From contig NZ_QEST01000096.1 of assembly GCF_003311645.1 (NCBI RefSeq), positions 62,001 through 126,000 of the forward strand: a stretch of DNA of 64,000 nucleotides. Reading direction: 5' to 3'. How positions within the stretch are numbered: position 1 is the first letter of the stretch; each line of letters opens with the position of its first letter. Shown here piece by piece: positions 45,877 to 55,653 of the stretch. Position numbers and translations under genes: made by a program. This DNA comes from Streptomyces sp. PT12 (GTDB lineage: Bacteria > Actinomycetota > Actinomycetes > Streptomycetales > Streptomycetaceae). The notes beneath the pieces were generated by a model. It ran no database searches, was not told the origin of the DNA, and saw only the letters and a list, made by a program, of their open reading frames with translations.

Positions 45877-46356
45877 ATGGTGACGCGGCGCACCCCCCTG
45901 CCCGGCGTCGGCACCCAGTACGACATCGCCACACGAGGTGGACAGCACATCTCGGTGGTGGCACACGAAGACGGACGGCGGTTCGTCGGGTTCTACGACC
46001 CCGAGGACCCCGACTCCTGCCAGGGGACCGTTCCCCTGGAAGCGGAGGAAGCCGCCCGGCTGGCCTCGATCATCGGTCCCGAGCGGGCCGAAAGCGTACT
46101 GCCCGACGGAGAGTTCGGGCTTGACCTGGTCACCGAGCGGATTCCCATCGAGCCCGACTCCCCGTACCGGGGCAGGCCCATGGGCGACACCAAGGCCCGC
46201 ACCCGCACCGGGGCCTCGATCGTCGCCGTGCTGCGCCGCACGGGGGCACACCCGTCCCCTGCGCCCGACTTCCGGCTTGAGGCAGGTGACACGTTGCTGG
46301 TCGTCGGCACCCGGGAAGGCGTCGACGATCTGGCCGACATCATCGCGGGCTCGTGA
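45877..46356 (+). CDS. K+/H+ antiporter regulatory subunit (KhtT-like, TrkA-C domain)
   Basis: A 159-residue soluble protein. The N-terminal half (GVGTQYDIATRGGQHISVVA; RFVGFYDPEDPDSCQ) and a C-terminal RCK_C/TrkA-C domain (GASIVAVLRRTGAHPSPAPD through LEAGDTLLVVGTREG) match the cation:proton antiporter regulatory subunits. These gate the partner membrane protein, in some bacteria in response to c-di-AMP. The antiporter gene follows after 70 bases. A hairpin overlaps its ribosome site, so translation may be controlled. Confidence 0.88.
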   Translation: MVTRRTPLPGVGTQYDIATRGGQHISVVAHEDGRRFVGFYDPEDPDSCQGTVPLEAEEAARLASIIGPERAESVLPDGEFGLDLVTERIPIEPDSPYRGRPMGDTKARTRTGASIVAVLRRTGAHPSPAPDFRLEAGDTLLVVGTREGVDDLADIIAGS

Positions 46357-46426
46357 GGCACACCCAGCGAAGATCACGACCCGCACCTTGCAGCCGCCGG
46401 TGCGGCGCGGCTCACGGAAAGGTGCG

Positions 46427-47650
46427 GTGATCGTGCACGACACCACGACCATGCTGATCGAACTCGGGGCCGTCGTCCTCGGCCTCGGAATCGTCGGACG
46501 GCTGGCCGGGCGACTCGGGCTCTCCCCCATCCCTCTCTATCTCCTCGTCGGCCTGGCCTTCGGCCACGGCGGTCTTGTGCCTCTGTCCACGAGCGAGGGT
46601 TTCATCGAGGTCGGCGCCGAGATCGGCGTCATCCTGCTGCTGGTGATGCTCGGCCTCGAATACACCGCCAACGAGCTGGTGGACAGCCTGCGCACGCAGT
46701 ATCCCTCCGGGGTGGTCGACCTCCTTCTCAACGCGACACCCGGCGCCATCGCCGCGTTCCTCCTCGGCTGGGGACCGGTCGGCGCGCTGGCGCTCGCGGG
46801 CGTCACCTACATCTCGTCGTCCGGCGTCATCGCCAAGGTCCTCACCGAGCTGAACCGCCTGGGCAACCGCGAGACCCCCGTCATCCTCGGCATCCTGGTC
46901 ATCGAGGACCTGACCATGGCCATCTACCTGCCGATCCTGTCAACGGTGCTCGCGGGCGTCGGCCTGGCGAGCGGCAGCGTCACGCTGGCCATCGCGCTCG
47001 GCACGGCGGGCGTCGCGCTGTTCGTGGCGCTGCGCCACGGGCGTTTCATCAGCAAGGCCGTCTCGTCGGACAACCCCGAGATGCTGCTCCTGGTCGTGCT
47101 CGGCCTGACCCTGCTGGTCGCGGGCGTCGCACAGCGGCTCCAGGTGTCGGCGGCGGTGGGGGCGTTCCTCGTCGGGATTGCGCTCTCCGGAGAGGTCGCG
47201 CACACGACGCGCAGGCTGCTCACGCCCTTGCGCGACCTGTTCGCCGCGGTGTTCTTCGTCTTCTTCGGGCTCTCGACCGACCCGACCGACATCCCGCCGG
47301 TGCTGGTCCCCGCGCTGCTGCTGGCCCTGGTCACCGCGGGCACCAAGATCGCGACGGGCTGGTACGCGGCCCGGCGCGCGGGCATCGGGCCACGCGGCAG
47401 GTTCCGCGCGGGCGGCGCGCTGGTGGCACGCGGGGAGTTCTCGATCGTCATCGCGGGCCTCGCCTCGGCGACCGAGCCACGCATCGCGCCCGTGGCCACG
47501 GCGTATGTGCTGATCCTGGTCATCCTCGGCCCGTTCGCCACGCGGTGGACCGAGCCCGTCGCCCGACGGCTGCGGGAACGGCGCAAGAGCCAGGACTCCG
47601 CGTCCGAGGTAGTACACGAGGTCCGGCCCGCGGCAAGCTCCGGCGCCTGA
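46427..47650 (+). CDS. cation:proton antiporter (KhtU-like, CPA2 family)
   Basis: A 407-residue membrane protein with about 12 helices. LYLLVGLAFGHGG, IGVILLLVMLGLEY, YISSSGVIAKVLTELNRLGN and ILVIEDLTMAIYLP carry the conserved CPA2 core, including the acidic pair region ED. It should exchange K+ for H+ across the membrane under control of the preceding subunit. GTG at 46427 has GGAAAGG just upstream; GTG at 46433 is an alternative. Normal length, no damage. Confidence 0.88.
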   Translation: MIVHDTTTMLIELGAVVLGLGIVGRLAGRLGLSPIPLYLLVGLAFGHGGLVPLSTSEGFIEVGAEIGVILLLVMLGLEYTANELVDSLRTQYPSGVVDLLLNATPGAIAAFLLGWGPVGALALAGVTYISSSGVIAKVLTELNRLGNRETPVILGILVIEDLTMAIYLPILSTVLAGVGLASGSVTLAIALGTAGVALFVALRHGRFISKAVSSDNPEMLLLVVLGLTLLVAGVAQRLQVSAAVGAFLVGIALSGEVAHTTRRLLTPLRDLFAAVFFVFFGLSTDPTDIPPVLVPALLLALVTAGTKIATGWYAARRAGIGPRGRFRAGGALVARGEFSIVIAGLASATEPRIAPVATAYVLILVILGPFATRWTEPVARRLRERRKSQDSASEVVHEVRPAASSGA

Positions 47651-47960
47651 GACACCTCGCCCGCGGGGCACCTCGGCCCCAGGGGACCTCGGCCCCAGGG
47701 GACGCGGGAGAGCGCTCCCCCAGTGAACGGCGCTCGCCCGGACACCTCGGAGAACGCTCTCCCCCGAGCACCTCGACCACGGGCACGCGCCCCCAGCATT
47801 CTGGGAGAGCGTTCTCCCAAGGCCGACTCGGCCTCAGATCACCTCCGGAGAGCGCTCTCCCACCAAGCGCCTCGCCTACAGCCCCCTTCCGAGCGGCCCC
47901 CACCACCCAAGAGGGAGTTCCGGTCCGCTCGTCCGAAAGGATGAGGCATCATCTTTTCTC
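47651..47960. repeat. intergenic stretch with four palindromes upstream of a sugar kinase
   Basis: There is no gene. Four copies of the window-wide palindrome stand at 47706-47720 (CTCCCC end), 47749-47763 (AACGCT core), 47812-47829 (near-perfect 18-mer with GCGTTC centre) and 47847-47860 (exact 14-mer). Spacing is about 35-63 bases. Their position ahead of the kinase gene at 47961 suggests operators for a LacI-type protein; they could equally be a dispersed repeat. Confidence 0.8.
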
Positions 47961-49382
47961 ATGGGATTGGTCGCCGGTCTTGACAGCTCGTCCATGTACA
48001 CCCGCATTGTCGTCTGCGACGCGGACACCGGGGAGGTGGTCCGGCACGGGCACGCGGAGCACCCCAGCGGTGAGGCGACCCCGGAGTCGTGGCTGCTGTC
48101 GCTCGGCGAGGCAGCGGACGGCGGGCTGCTCGAGGACGTCACGGCCATCGGCGTGGCCGCGCAGCAGAACGGCGTGGTCGCGCTCGGCCCCGAGGGCAAC
48201 CCCGTCCGCCCCGCGCTGACCGGGGGCGACGACCGGACGCAGTCGGCGGCGCTCGGCCTGGTGGACGCGCTCGGCGGCAAGGCGGCGTGGGCCGAGGCGG
48301 TCGGCTCGGTGCCGCAGCCGAGCCAGCCCGTCTCCCAGCTCCGCTGGCTGGCCCGCGAGGAGCCCGAGGCCGCGCGGCGCGCCACGGCCGTTCTCCAGGC
48401 GCAGGACTGGCTGGTGTGGCAGCTGCTCGGGCGCCCGCGCCGCTGGACGACGGACCGGGGCGGCGCGTCGACCACCGGGTACTGGTCGGCGGTGTCGGAG
48501 TCGTGGCGTCACGAGCTGGCCGAGCTGGCCATCGGGCACCCGGTCGCGCTGCCCGACGTGCTCGGGCCCGCCGAGGCTGCGGGCCGCACCCCCGAGGGCC
48601 TGCTGATCTCGGCGGGCACGGGCGAGACGATGGCGGCGGCGTTCGGGCTCGGCGTTGGCATGGGCGACGCGGTGGTGTCGCTCGGCGCCTCGGGGTCGGT
48701 GTGCGCGGTGCACGACGACGCGCTGACCGACCCCGGCGGCGCGATCACCAGCTACGCCGACGCGACGGGGCTGCACCTTCCCGTGGTGCGGACGTTGAAC
48801 GCCACCCGCGTGCTGCGGGGCACCGCCGAGCTGCTCGGGCGCGACCTGCCCGGCCTGTCCGAGCTCGCGCTCGCCTCGACGCCCGGCGCGCACGGGCTGG
48901 TGTTCCTGCCGTATCTCGCGGGCGAACGCACCCCCGAACTACCGCACACAGCTGGGACGTTGGCGGGGCTGCGGCGGGAGAGCATGAAGCCGGAGCACCT
49001 GGCGAGGGCGGCGTTCGAGGGCATGCTGTGCGGGCTGGCCGACGCGGCGGAGGTGCTGCGCAGGCGCGGGGTGCGGATCGACCGCGTCTTCCTGCTCGGC
49101 GCGGCGGCCGAGCTGCCCGCGGTCAAGGCGCTGGCCCCGGCGATCCTGGGTGCCCAGGTGGTGATCCCGGCCCCCGCCGACTACACGGCGCTCGGCGCGG
49201 CCCGGCAGGCGGCGTGGTCGCAGGGCGTCGCGGACGGCAAGCTCACCGATGAGGCGCCGCCCGAGTGGCCCGCCGCGCCCGGCGAGACGCTGAACGTCGG
49301 CGACGACGCGGCGGTCGGCACGGCGGTGCGCCAGCAGTTCGCGGCGGTGCGCGACGAGACGCATCCGAACGCGTTCGGCTGA
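47961..49382 (+). CDS. FGGY carbohydrate kinase, xylulokinase-like
   Basis: A 473-residue sugar kinase. Phosphate loop LVAGLDSSSMYTR is at the N-terminus. The substrate-side segments are AQQNGVVAL, GGDDRTQS and DWLVWQLLGRPRRWTTDRGGAST. The C-terminal ATP region is VSLGASGSVCAV, VFLPYLAGERTPELP and FLLGAAAELPAVKALAP. It phosphorylates a ketose, most likely D-xylulose. It stands alone after an intergenic stretch with four palindromes, and no isomerase is next to it. The ATG lies 7 bases after TCTTTTC, a weak ribosome site. Confidence 0.88.
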   Translation: MGLVAGLDSSSMYTRIVVCDADTGEVVRHGHAEHPSGEATPESWLLSLGEAADGGLLEDVTAIGVAAQQNGVVALGPEGNPVRPALTGGDDRTQSAALGLVDALGGKAAWAEAVGSVPQPSQPVSQLRWLAREEPEAARRATAVLQAQDWLVWQLLGRPRRWTTDRGGASTTGYWSAVSESWRHELAELAIGHPVALPDVLGPAEAAGRTPEGLLISAGTGETMAAAFGLGVGMGDAVVSLGASGSVCAVHDDALTDPGGAITSYADATGLHLPVVRTLNATRVLRGTAELLGRDLPGLSELALASTPGAHGLVFLPYLAGERTPELPHTAGTLAGLRRESMKPEHLARAAFEGMLCGLADAAEVLRRRGVRIDRVFLLGAAAELPAVKALAPAILGAQVVIPAPADYTALGAARQAAWSQGVADGKLTDEAPPEWPAAPGETLNVGDDAAVGTAVRQQFAAVRDETHPNAFG

Positions 49383-49416
49383 GGCGGCCGTTGACCGCGC
49401 GGCGGGCCCGGACCGC

Positions 49417-49472
49417 TTCACCGCCCGCGCTTCACCGCCCGCGCTTCACCGCCCGCGCTTCACCGCCTGCGC
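49417..49472 (+). repeat. 14-base tandem repeat across the methyltransferase stop
   Basis: TTCACCGCCCGCGC at 49417, 49431 and 49445, then TTCACCGCCTGCGC at 49459. The last copy contains the TCA at 49460, which is the stop of the minus-strand methyltransferase gene; the others lie beyond it. Confidence 0.9.
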
Positions 49473-50344
49473 GACACGGCCAGCTCGATGAGGTAGCGCT
49501 TGGTGACCCGGCCGCCGTACCGCCCGTCGATCAGGCCAGCGACGCACGCGAGCAGCCCGTCGCGCGCGGCCTCGGGCAGGGCGCGGTGGCCCGAGTAGGT
49601 GCGCAGCAGGTCCAGGTAGTGGGCCGTGGGGTAGGTGAGGTCGCGCTCGTAGCGGCGGAAGACCGTCGGGCCGAACGCCCCGCCGCGCGCGACCTCGTCC
49701 GCGTGGTCCGACCCGTGGATGTCGGCGGCCTCCGGGACCCGGAGCCCCGGCGGGGTGTCGGGGTCGAAGCGCTCGTAGCAGCGCTGGACCTCGACGAAGA
49801 ACTCCTCGGTGCCGCCCCTGACATGCTGGGTGCGCACCACGGAGAGCGCTCCCCCGGGGCGTAGCGCGGCGGCGGCCTTGGCGACGCGCACCGCGGGGTC
49901 GATCCAGTGGAACGCCGTCGCCGAGACAAGCGCGTCGAACGGCTCATCGGGCAGCGGCCAGCTCTCGAAGTCGGCGGTCACCACCTCGGCCGTGGCGCCG
50001 TGCCCGGCAGCGGCCAGGTTGCGGCGGGCGACCGCGGCCATGCGCGGGCCCGCCTCGACGGCCGTGATCCGGCAGCCGCGCGCGGCCAGCGGCACGGTCG
50101 CCTGGCCGGTCCCGCAGCCCACTTCGAGAACGCGGCTGCCGACGCTGGCTCCCCCGAGGTCCGCGAGGTCGTCGTACATCTCCCTCGGATATCCGGGCCT
50201 GGCGCGGTCGTACAGCTCCGCGTCCTCGTCGAACGTCCGGCTCAGGCCGACCCGCCTGAACTCCTCGGGGGTGTCGTCGCGTCGAGCGGGCGGCGCGTCG
50301 CGGGGAACGGCGCGGGGCGCGTCGCGGGGAACGTTGTCGGACAT
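49460..50344 (-). CDS. class I SAM-dependent methyltransferase
   Basis: A 294-residue protein. SAM motif I is RVLEVGCGTGQATVPLA, motif II region is ITAVEAGPRMAAVARRN, and FDALVSATAFHWIDP is typical of the Methyltransf_11/25 group. The substrate is unknown. The N-terminal 30 residues contain a repeat (NVPRDAPRAVPRDAPPAR) from duplicated DNA at 50280-50335. Its stop lies within a 14-base tandem repeat. One near-palindrome (49841-49855) is in the gene. Confidence 0.85.
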   Translation of the reverse strand: MSDNVPRDAPRAVPRDAPPARRDDTPEEFRRVGLSRTFDEDAELYDRARPGYPREMYDDLADLGGASVGSRVLEVGCGTGQATVPLAARGCRITAVEAGPRMAAVARRNLAAAGHGATAEVVTADFESWPLPDEPFDALVSATAFHWIDPAVRVAKAAAALRPGGALSVVRTQHVRGGTEEFFVEVQRCYERFDPDTPPGLRVPEAADIHGSDHADEVARGGAFGPTVFRRYERDLTYPTAHYLDLLRTYSGHRALPEAARDGLLACVAGLIDGRYGGRVTKRYLIELAVSRRR

Positions 50345-50370
50345 GGGGAGCAGGCTATGTGGCGCGGGCT

Positions 50371-51220
50371 TCAGGCGTGTTGGGCCCAGCGGGCGGCCAG
50401 GTGGGTGCGGCTGGTGGTGCCGGTCTTCGTCAGGGCCTGGGTGAGGTGCCTCTTCACGGTGCCCACGCCGATGAACATCCGTTGCGCGATCCGCTGGTTG
50501 CTCAGTCCCTGGGCGACGAGGCCCGCGACCTCGCGCTCGCGCGGGGTCAGGCCGAGGTCGCGGCACGCGGCCGCCGCGGCGCGGTCGCGGGCGAGCAACA
50601 TCGTTACCAACGGGGCGAGTTGACGCGCGAGTGCGCGCAGCACCGCGATGTCGCGCGCGCCGACCGTCCCCTGGTTCCAGGAGGGCTGGGAGGTGCCCTC
50701 GCCCCGGGCCCCGGGGCCGCGGACCACGACGCCGACGTAGAACGCGCCCTCCGCGCCCGCGTCGATCATGATGCCGACCTTGTCGTGGACGCCGTGGGGG
50801 CGCAGGAAGCGTTCCACGAACTCCCGTTGCTCCGGGACCCGTTCGGGGTGCAGGTCGCGCAGCGTCACCGCGCCGCGCTCGGCGAGCAGCCGGTGGGCCT
50901 CCGCCGTCATAAAAGGGTCGGAGGTGATCCAGCGGCGGGCGTAGGAGTCGAGAAAGTCCTGTGAGTAGCCGGACTTGATGCCCCGGCCGCCGTGCAGCGC
51001 GTCACCGATCGTGGGCCCGTGCAGCACGGTGATCGACGCGTATCCGAACCACTCCTAGCGCCCGCAGCAGCCGCTCGCGGCAGGCGGGCAGGTCGGCGGC
51101 GCGGTCCACGGCCTCGTAGACGCCGAACAGGCGGCGGTAGTCCTCGGCGGGGAGCGGCTCGTCGCCCGGCAGTCGCCGGGGGCCGCCGGTGTGGGACACG
51201 ACGGCGTGCGCCGCGGCCAT
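50371..51220 (-). pseudogene. LuxR family regulator split by a frameshift
   Basis: From ATG 51220 the first frame reads AVVSHTGGPRRLPGDEPLPA through ERLLRALG. At about 51053 the next part of the same protein (EWFGYASITVLHGPTIGDAL onward) is in another frame behind an in-line TAG. The remainder has the C-terminal LuxR helix-turn-helix (LTPREREVAGLVAQGLSNQR). One indel near CGCTAGGAGTGG would restore a 280-residue protein. A GTG at 51027 could still start a shorter product with the DNA-binding domain. Confidence 0.7.
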
Positions 51221-51364
51221 GGAACGGGTTTCCGCGGTCACCCTCCTCATACAAGCGGGGGTGACGGGTGCGGGCGAGGGACTTCCACCTTCGGCCCATG
51301 TCGGTGCGGCGCATGGCACGGCATCGTCGTTCCCGCAGACCGAGGGCACGGCAGAGGAGCCGTC

Positions 51365-52219
51365 ATGTCGTCGTCCACTTCCGAATCCGCCGCGCGCAGT
51401 TGGCTGATCACCGGCGCCAACAGCGGTTTCGGCGCCGCGTTCACGCGCGCCGCGCTGGCCGCGGGCGACGCGGTGGTGGCCGCGGTGCGCCGCCCGGGGG
51501 CGATGGCGGAGCTGGCCGCCGCGCACCCGGACCGGCTGACCGTCGTCGCGTTGGACGTGAGGGACGCGGAGGCATGCGAACGGGCCGTGCGCACCGCCGA
51601 GTCGGCGTATGGGCGCATCGATGTCCTGGTGAACAACGCGGGGTTCGGCACGGTCGGCGCGTTGGAGGAGACGCGGGAGGACGAACTCCGTGACGCCATG
51701 GAGGTGATGTTCTTCGGGCCGATGCGGCTGACGCGGCTCGCGCTGCCGGGGATGCGGCGCAGGCGCGGTGGCGCGGTCGTTCAACTCACCAGCATGGGTG
51801 GCCTGCTGGCGTTCGCGGGGGTGGGCACCTACGCCGCGGCCAAGGGTGCGCTCGAGCGGGCGAGCGAGGCGCTGGCCGCGGAGGTGGAGCCGCTGGGCAT
51901 CCGGGTGCTGATCGTCGAACCCGGCGCGTTCCGCACGGAGTTCAACGGCGCGATCGCCGCCGCGTCCTCGCTGCCCGACTACGAGGCGGCGGTGGGCGTG
52001 GTCCGCGACCGTCTCGCCGCGGGCGACGGCAAGCAGCCGGGCGATCCGTCGAAGGCGGCCGCGGCCCTGCTGACCGCGCTCGCCCTCCCCCGTCCGCCCC
52101 TGCGGCTGCCACTGGGTGACGACGCGGTGACGGCGATCCGCGCGAAGCTGGCCCGCGTGGAGAGCGACATCAGCGCGACGCCCCATCTGGGCACGGGCCC
52201 GGCAATCAACTTCCCGTGA
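51365..52219 (+). CDS. short-chain dehydrogenase/reductase
   Basis: A 284-residue SDR. Cofactor motif is WLITGANSGFGAAFTRAAL, NNAG is in LVNNAGFGTVG, and the catalytic Ser/Tyr/Lys are in VQLTSMGG and TYAAAKGALE. The core resembles the group of SDRs annotated as oxidoreductases of unknown substrate. It is divergent from the broken luxR gene. ATG at 51365 follows GGCAGAGGAG. Confidence 0.88.
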   Translation: MSSSTSESAARSWLITGANSGFGAAFTRAALAAGDAVVAAVRRPGAMAELAAAHPDRLTVVALDVRDAEACERAVRTAESAYGRIDVLVNNAGFGTVGALEETREDELRDAMEVMFFGPMRLTRLALPGMRRRRGGAVVQLTSMGGLLAFAGVGTYAAAKGALERASEALAAEVEPLGIRVLIVEPGAFRTEFNGAIAAASSLPDYEAAVGVVRDRLAAGDGKQPGDPSKAAAALLTALALPRPPLRLPLGDDAVTAIRAKLARVESDISATPHLGTGPAINFP

Positions 52220-52294
52220 GCCGCGCGGATCCGGCCGTGCCGCGACCCGTCGGCCATGCCGGGACCCGTCAACCGCCTTGAGGGGGCGGCGCGT

Positions 52295-53293
52295 TCAGTC
52301 CAGGTAGCCGCGCAGCTGTTCCGCGTAGGCGTGGTCGCGGAGCTTGCCGAGCGTCTTGTGCTCGATCTGGCGGATGCGCTCCCTCGTCACGCCGAACAGG
52401 CGGCCTATCTCCTCCAGCGTGCGGGGGCGGCCGTCGACCAGGCCGTAGCGGAGCTCCACGACGCGGCGCTCGCGGTCGCCCAGCGTGGACAGGACCGCCT
52501 CCAACTGCTCGCGCAGCAGCATGAACGCGGCCGACTCGGCGGGTGAGAGGACGTCCGCGTCCTCGATGAGGTCGCCGAGGTTGACGTCGTCCTCGTCGCC
52601 GATCGGGGCCTGGAGCGAGACCGGGTCTTGGGCCAGCCGCAGGATCTCGCTGACCCGGGCCGGGGTGAGGCCGAGCAACACCGCCACCTCCTCGGATGTC
52701 GGCTCGTAGCCCTGCTCCTGGAGGACGCGCCGCTGGACGCGGATGACGCGGTTGATCAGCTCGACGACATGAACGGGCACGCGAATGGTGCGGGCCTGGT
52801 CGGCGATGGCCCGCGACATGGCCTGCCTGATCCACCAGGTCGCATACGTCGAGAACTTGAATCCGCGCGTGTAATCGAATTTCTCGACCGCGCGGATCAG
52901 GCCCAGGTTCCCCTCCTGGACCAGGTCGAGCATCGTCAGCCCCCGCCCGATGTACCGCTTGGCGACCGAGACGACGAGCCGCAGGTTGGCCTCGATCAGC
53001 TGCCGTTTGGCCAGGCGGCCGCGCACCACCAGCCGGTCGAGGTCCAGGGCGAGTCGCTCGTCCACCGTGCCGTCGACCGCCAGCGTGAGCAGCCGTTCCT
53101 CGGCGAAGAGGCCCGCCTCGATCCGCCGGGCCAGCTCCACCTCGTCGGACGCGGTGAGCAGCGGAATACGGCCGATCTCGCGCAGATACTGGCGGAAGAG
53201 GTCGCCGGTCGCGCCGTTTCCCTCGGCCCGCAGGGTCACTTCCGGTTGCGGTGCGGTGGCCGTGTCGGTCGCGGGGAGGGTCGAAGTCTGCAC
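52295..53293 (-). CDS. RNA polymerase principal-like sigma factor (HrdD type)
   Basis: A 332-residue sigma-70 of group 1/2. Region 1.2 begins [20 protein letters not shown]. Regions 2.1-2.4 include [37 protein letters not shown] and [20 protein letters not shown]. Region 4.2 is [20 protein letters not shown]. The length matches HrdD rather than the longer HrdB. GTG at 53293 has TGGAGG 8 bases upstream. It probably directs alternative transcription on housekeeping-like promoters. Confidence 0.9.
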   Translation of the reverse strand: MQTSTLPATDTATAPQPEVTLRAEGNGATGDLFRQYLREIGRIPLLTASDEVELARRIEAGLFAEERLLTLAVDGTVDERLALDLDRLVVRGRLAKRQLIEANLRLVVSVAKRYIGRGLTMLDLVQEGNLGLIRAVEKFDYTRGFKFSTYATWWIRQAMSRAIADQARTIRVPVHVVELINRVIRVQRRVLQEQGYEPTSEEVAVLLGLTPARVSEILRLAQDPVSLQAPIGDEDDVNLGDLIEDADVLSPAESAAFMLLREQLEAVLSTLGDRERRVVELRYGLVDGRPRTLEEIGRLFGVTRERIRQIEHKTLGKLRDHAYAEQLRGYLD

Positions 53294-53479
53294 GGAGCGG
53301 CCTCCAGAGGGATCGCGGCAGGCGGAGCGGAGGGAGAGCGGAGGGAGCGGCACCGCCCCCAGTGTGGGGTACGGCACACTCCGGCCACGAGATGCGTGCG
53401 TGCACTTTTTGCCGGGAGTGGCTACCGAGCGGCGACGGCCAACTACCCGCCGCTGCCCGCCGCTCGCCCGCCGCGCCCC

Positions 53480-53600
53480 GGCCGGTCAGGCGCGCGGCAC
53501 CCCGTCGATCAGGCGCGCGGCACCCCCGCCGGTCAGACGTGGAATGCCCCGGCCGGTCAGGCGTAGAGCGCCTCGGCCGGTCAGGCGTAGAGCGCCTCGG
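53480..53600. repeat. five imperfect 24-base tandem repeats across the dnaG stop
   Basis: Unit GGCCGGTCAGGCGTAGAGCG plus CCTC is exact in the two copies next to dnaG (about 53551-53598) and degenerates in three more toward 53480. The TCA in the copy nearest the gene is the dnaG stop codon (53581-53583). Every copy keeps a TCA, so extra copies would not extend the protein. Confidence 0.85.
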
Positions 53601-55530
53601 CGCCCCGCTCCTTGAGGGCCGTGCGGTACTGCTCGAGCGCCCACAGCTCCTGGCGGACCTCGGCCGCCGTGGTGTTGCCGCTCTGCGCCTCGGCGCGGCG
53701 CGCGGTGGACTCCAGCTCGCGCATGCGGCGTTCGACGGCGGCCATCCTGACCTGCACCAGGCTCCGCTCGGCGTGCACGTCCACCTCGGCCTGGCGGCGG
53801 CGCGGCAGGGTCAGCGGCTCGACGGCCAGCTCGGTGACCAGGGAGCGCACCGCGTCGTCGGGCGCGGCCTCGCGCACCCGGTCGAGGAACGCGTCGTCGG
53901 CCGCGGCGACGCCGCCCGCCTCGCCGATGACGCGCCGGACGACGGTGTAGGGGGCGGCGGTGAACTCGTCCTCGCCGTAGGCGTCGAAGACCGGCGCGAC
54001 CAGCGCGGGGAACTGGAGCGCGATCTTGAGCAGCTCGCGCTCGGCCAGGTAGGCGGGGGTGCGGAGGTTCAGTGGAGGGCCGACGGGCGAAGGGGGCGCG
54101 GCAACGGGGGCGGGCGCGTTACCCCTGCGCTCCCCCTGGCCGCGCGGCGCGCCGGGTCCCCCGGCGCCCTGGCCCTGGGCGCGCGCCCTCCCCCAGCGCG
54201 CGATCTGGCCGATGCGCCGCACCACGAAGCCCTCGTCGGGGATGCCGACGAGCCCGGCGAGCCGCACGGCGTACTCGTGCTGGATGGCCTGGTCCTTGAT
54301 CTGGGCGACGATCGGCGCGGCGAACTCGAGCGCGGCGGAACGGCCCTCCGCCGTGTCCAGATTGTGCTGGTCGACGATCGATCTGATGGCGAACTCGAAA
54401 AGCGGCGACGCCGATTCGACCAGCTTGTGCACGGCTTCGTCGCCATCGGCGATCCGCAGCTCGCACGGGTCCATGCCGCCTGGCGAGACGGCGATCGACG
54501 TGCGGGCCGCGAACTTCTGGTCGTCCTCGAACGCCCGCAGCGCGGCCTTCTGCCCGGCCGCGTCGCCGTCGAACGTGAAGACGACCTCTCCGGCGCGGTG
54601 CGAGCTCGAGTTGTCCATCAGGACGCGGCGCAGGATCTTGACGTGATCGGCGCCGAACGCGGTGCCGCACGTCGCGATCGCCGTGGTGACCCCGGCCAGG
54701 TGGCAGGCCATGACGTCGGTGTACCCCTCGACGACGACCGCGCGGTTGGTCTTGGCGATGTCGCGCTTGGCCACGTCGATGCCGTACAGCACCTGGGACT
54801 TGCGGTAGATGGGCGTCTCGGGGGTGTTCAGGTACTTGGGGCCGCCGTCGTCGTCGCGGAGCTTGCGGGCGCCAAAGCCCACGACCTCGCCCGTGATGTC
54901 CCTGATGGGCCAGATCAGCCGCCCCCTGAACCGGTCGATCGGCCCGCGCTTGCCGTCCTGGGCGATCCCCGAGGCCAGCAACTCCAGGTCGGTGAAGCCG
55001 CGTCCGCGCAGGAAGCGCACCAGGTGGTCCCAGCCCGCGGGGGCGTATCCGACGCCGAAGCGCTCGGCGGCCGCCTGGTCGAAGGAGCGCTCGGCGAGGA
55101 AGCGCCTGCCGATCTCGGCCTCGGGCGACGTGGCCAGCTGCTCGGCGTAGAAGCGGGCGGCGACCTTGTGCGCCTCGATCAGCCGCGTGCGCTCGCCCTG
55201 CTGGCGCCCCGGGCTGTACCCACCCTGCTCGTACCGCAGGGTGACCCCGGCCTGCGCGGCCAGCCGCTCGACGGCCTCGGAGAACGACAGATGCTCGATC
55301 TTCATCACGAAGCCGAGGGTGTCCCCGCCCTCCTGGCAGCCGAAGCAGTGGTAGAGGCCCTTGCTCGGACTGACGTGGAACGACGGCGACTTCTCGTCGT
55401 GGAACGGGCACAGACCCTTGAGATTCCCGCCGCCCGCGGGGCGCAGCTGAAGGTACTCGGAGACCACGGCGTCGATCGGGACCGCGTCCCTGACCGACTT
55501 CACGTCCTCGTCGTTGATCCTGCCCGCCAC
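53581..55530 (-). CDS. dnaG: DNA primase
   Basis: A 649-residue primase of normal length. The N-terminal zinc finger is LCPFHDEKSPSF with YHCFGCQEGGD. TOPRIM catalytic segments are VVVEGYTDVMACH and FTFDGDAAGQKAA. The C-terminal helical domain for helicase contact ends EQYRTALKERGAEALYA. It makes RNA primers for replication. GTG at 55530 opens MAGRINDEDVKSVRDA, the usual family start. The stop lies in a tandem repeat that duplicates the last codons downstream. Confidence 0.96.
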   Translation of the reverse strand: MAGRINDEDVKSVRDAVPIDAVVSEYLQLRPAGGGNLKGLCPFHDEKSPSFHVSPSKGLYHCFGCQEGGDTLGFVMKIEHLSFSEAVERLAAQAGVTLRYEQGGYSPGRQQGERTRLIEAHKVAARFYAEQLATSPEAEIGRRFLAERSFDQAAAERFGVGYAPAGWDHLVRFLRGRGFTDLELLASGIAQDGKRGPIDRFRGRLIWPIRDITGEVVGFGARKLRDDDGGPKYLNTPETPIYRKSQVLYGIDVAKRDIAKTNRAVVVEGYTDVMACHLAGVTTAIATCGTAFGADHVKILRRVLMDNSSSHRAGEVVFTFDGDAAGQKAALRAFEDDQKFAARTSIAVSPGGMDPCELRIADGDEAVHKLVESASPLFEFAIRSIVDQHNLDTAEGRSAALEFAAPIVAQIKDQAIQHEYAVRLAGLVGIPDEGFVVRRIGQIARWGRARAQGQGAGGPGAPRGQGERRGNAPAPVAAPPSPVGPPLNLRTPAYLAERELLKIALQFPALVAPVFDAYGEDEFTAAPYTVVRRVIGEAGGVAAADDAFLDRVREAAPDDAVRSLVTELAVEPLTLPRRRQAEVDVHAERSLVQVRMAAVERRMRELESTARRAEAQSGNTTAAEVRQELWALEQYRTALKERGAEALYA

Positions 55531-55653
55531 GCCAGAAGTCTACGGCGCCCCTCCGACACCCGGGGCCCGGGACGGCCGCGCGTGAACAGCCACGCGTGAA
55601 CGGCGACGGGCTCGGGCCGCGCGGCTCGTGCCACAGGGCTCGTGCCACGGGGC

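Noticed and set aside
49417-49472. Possible CRISPR array
   Set aside because: The 14-base units are contiguous with no spacers; it is a simple tandem repeat at a gene end.
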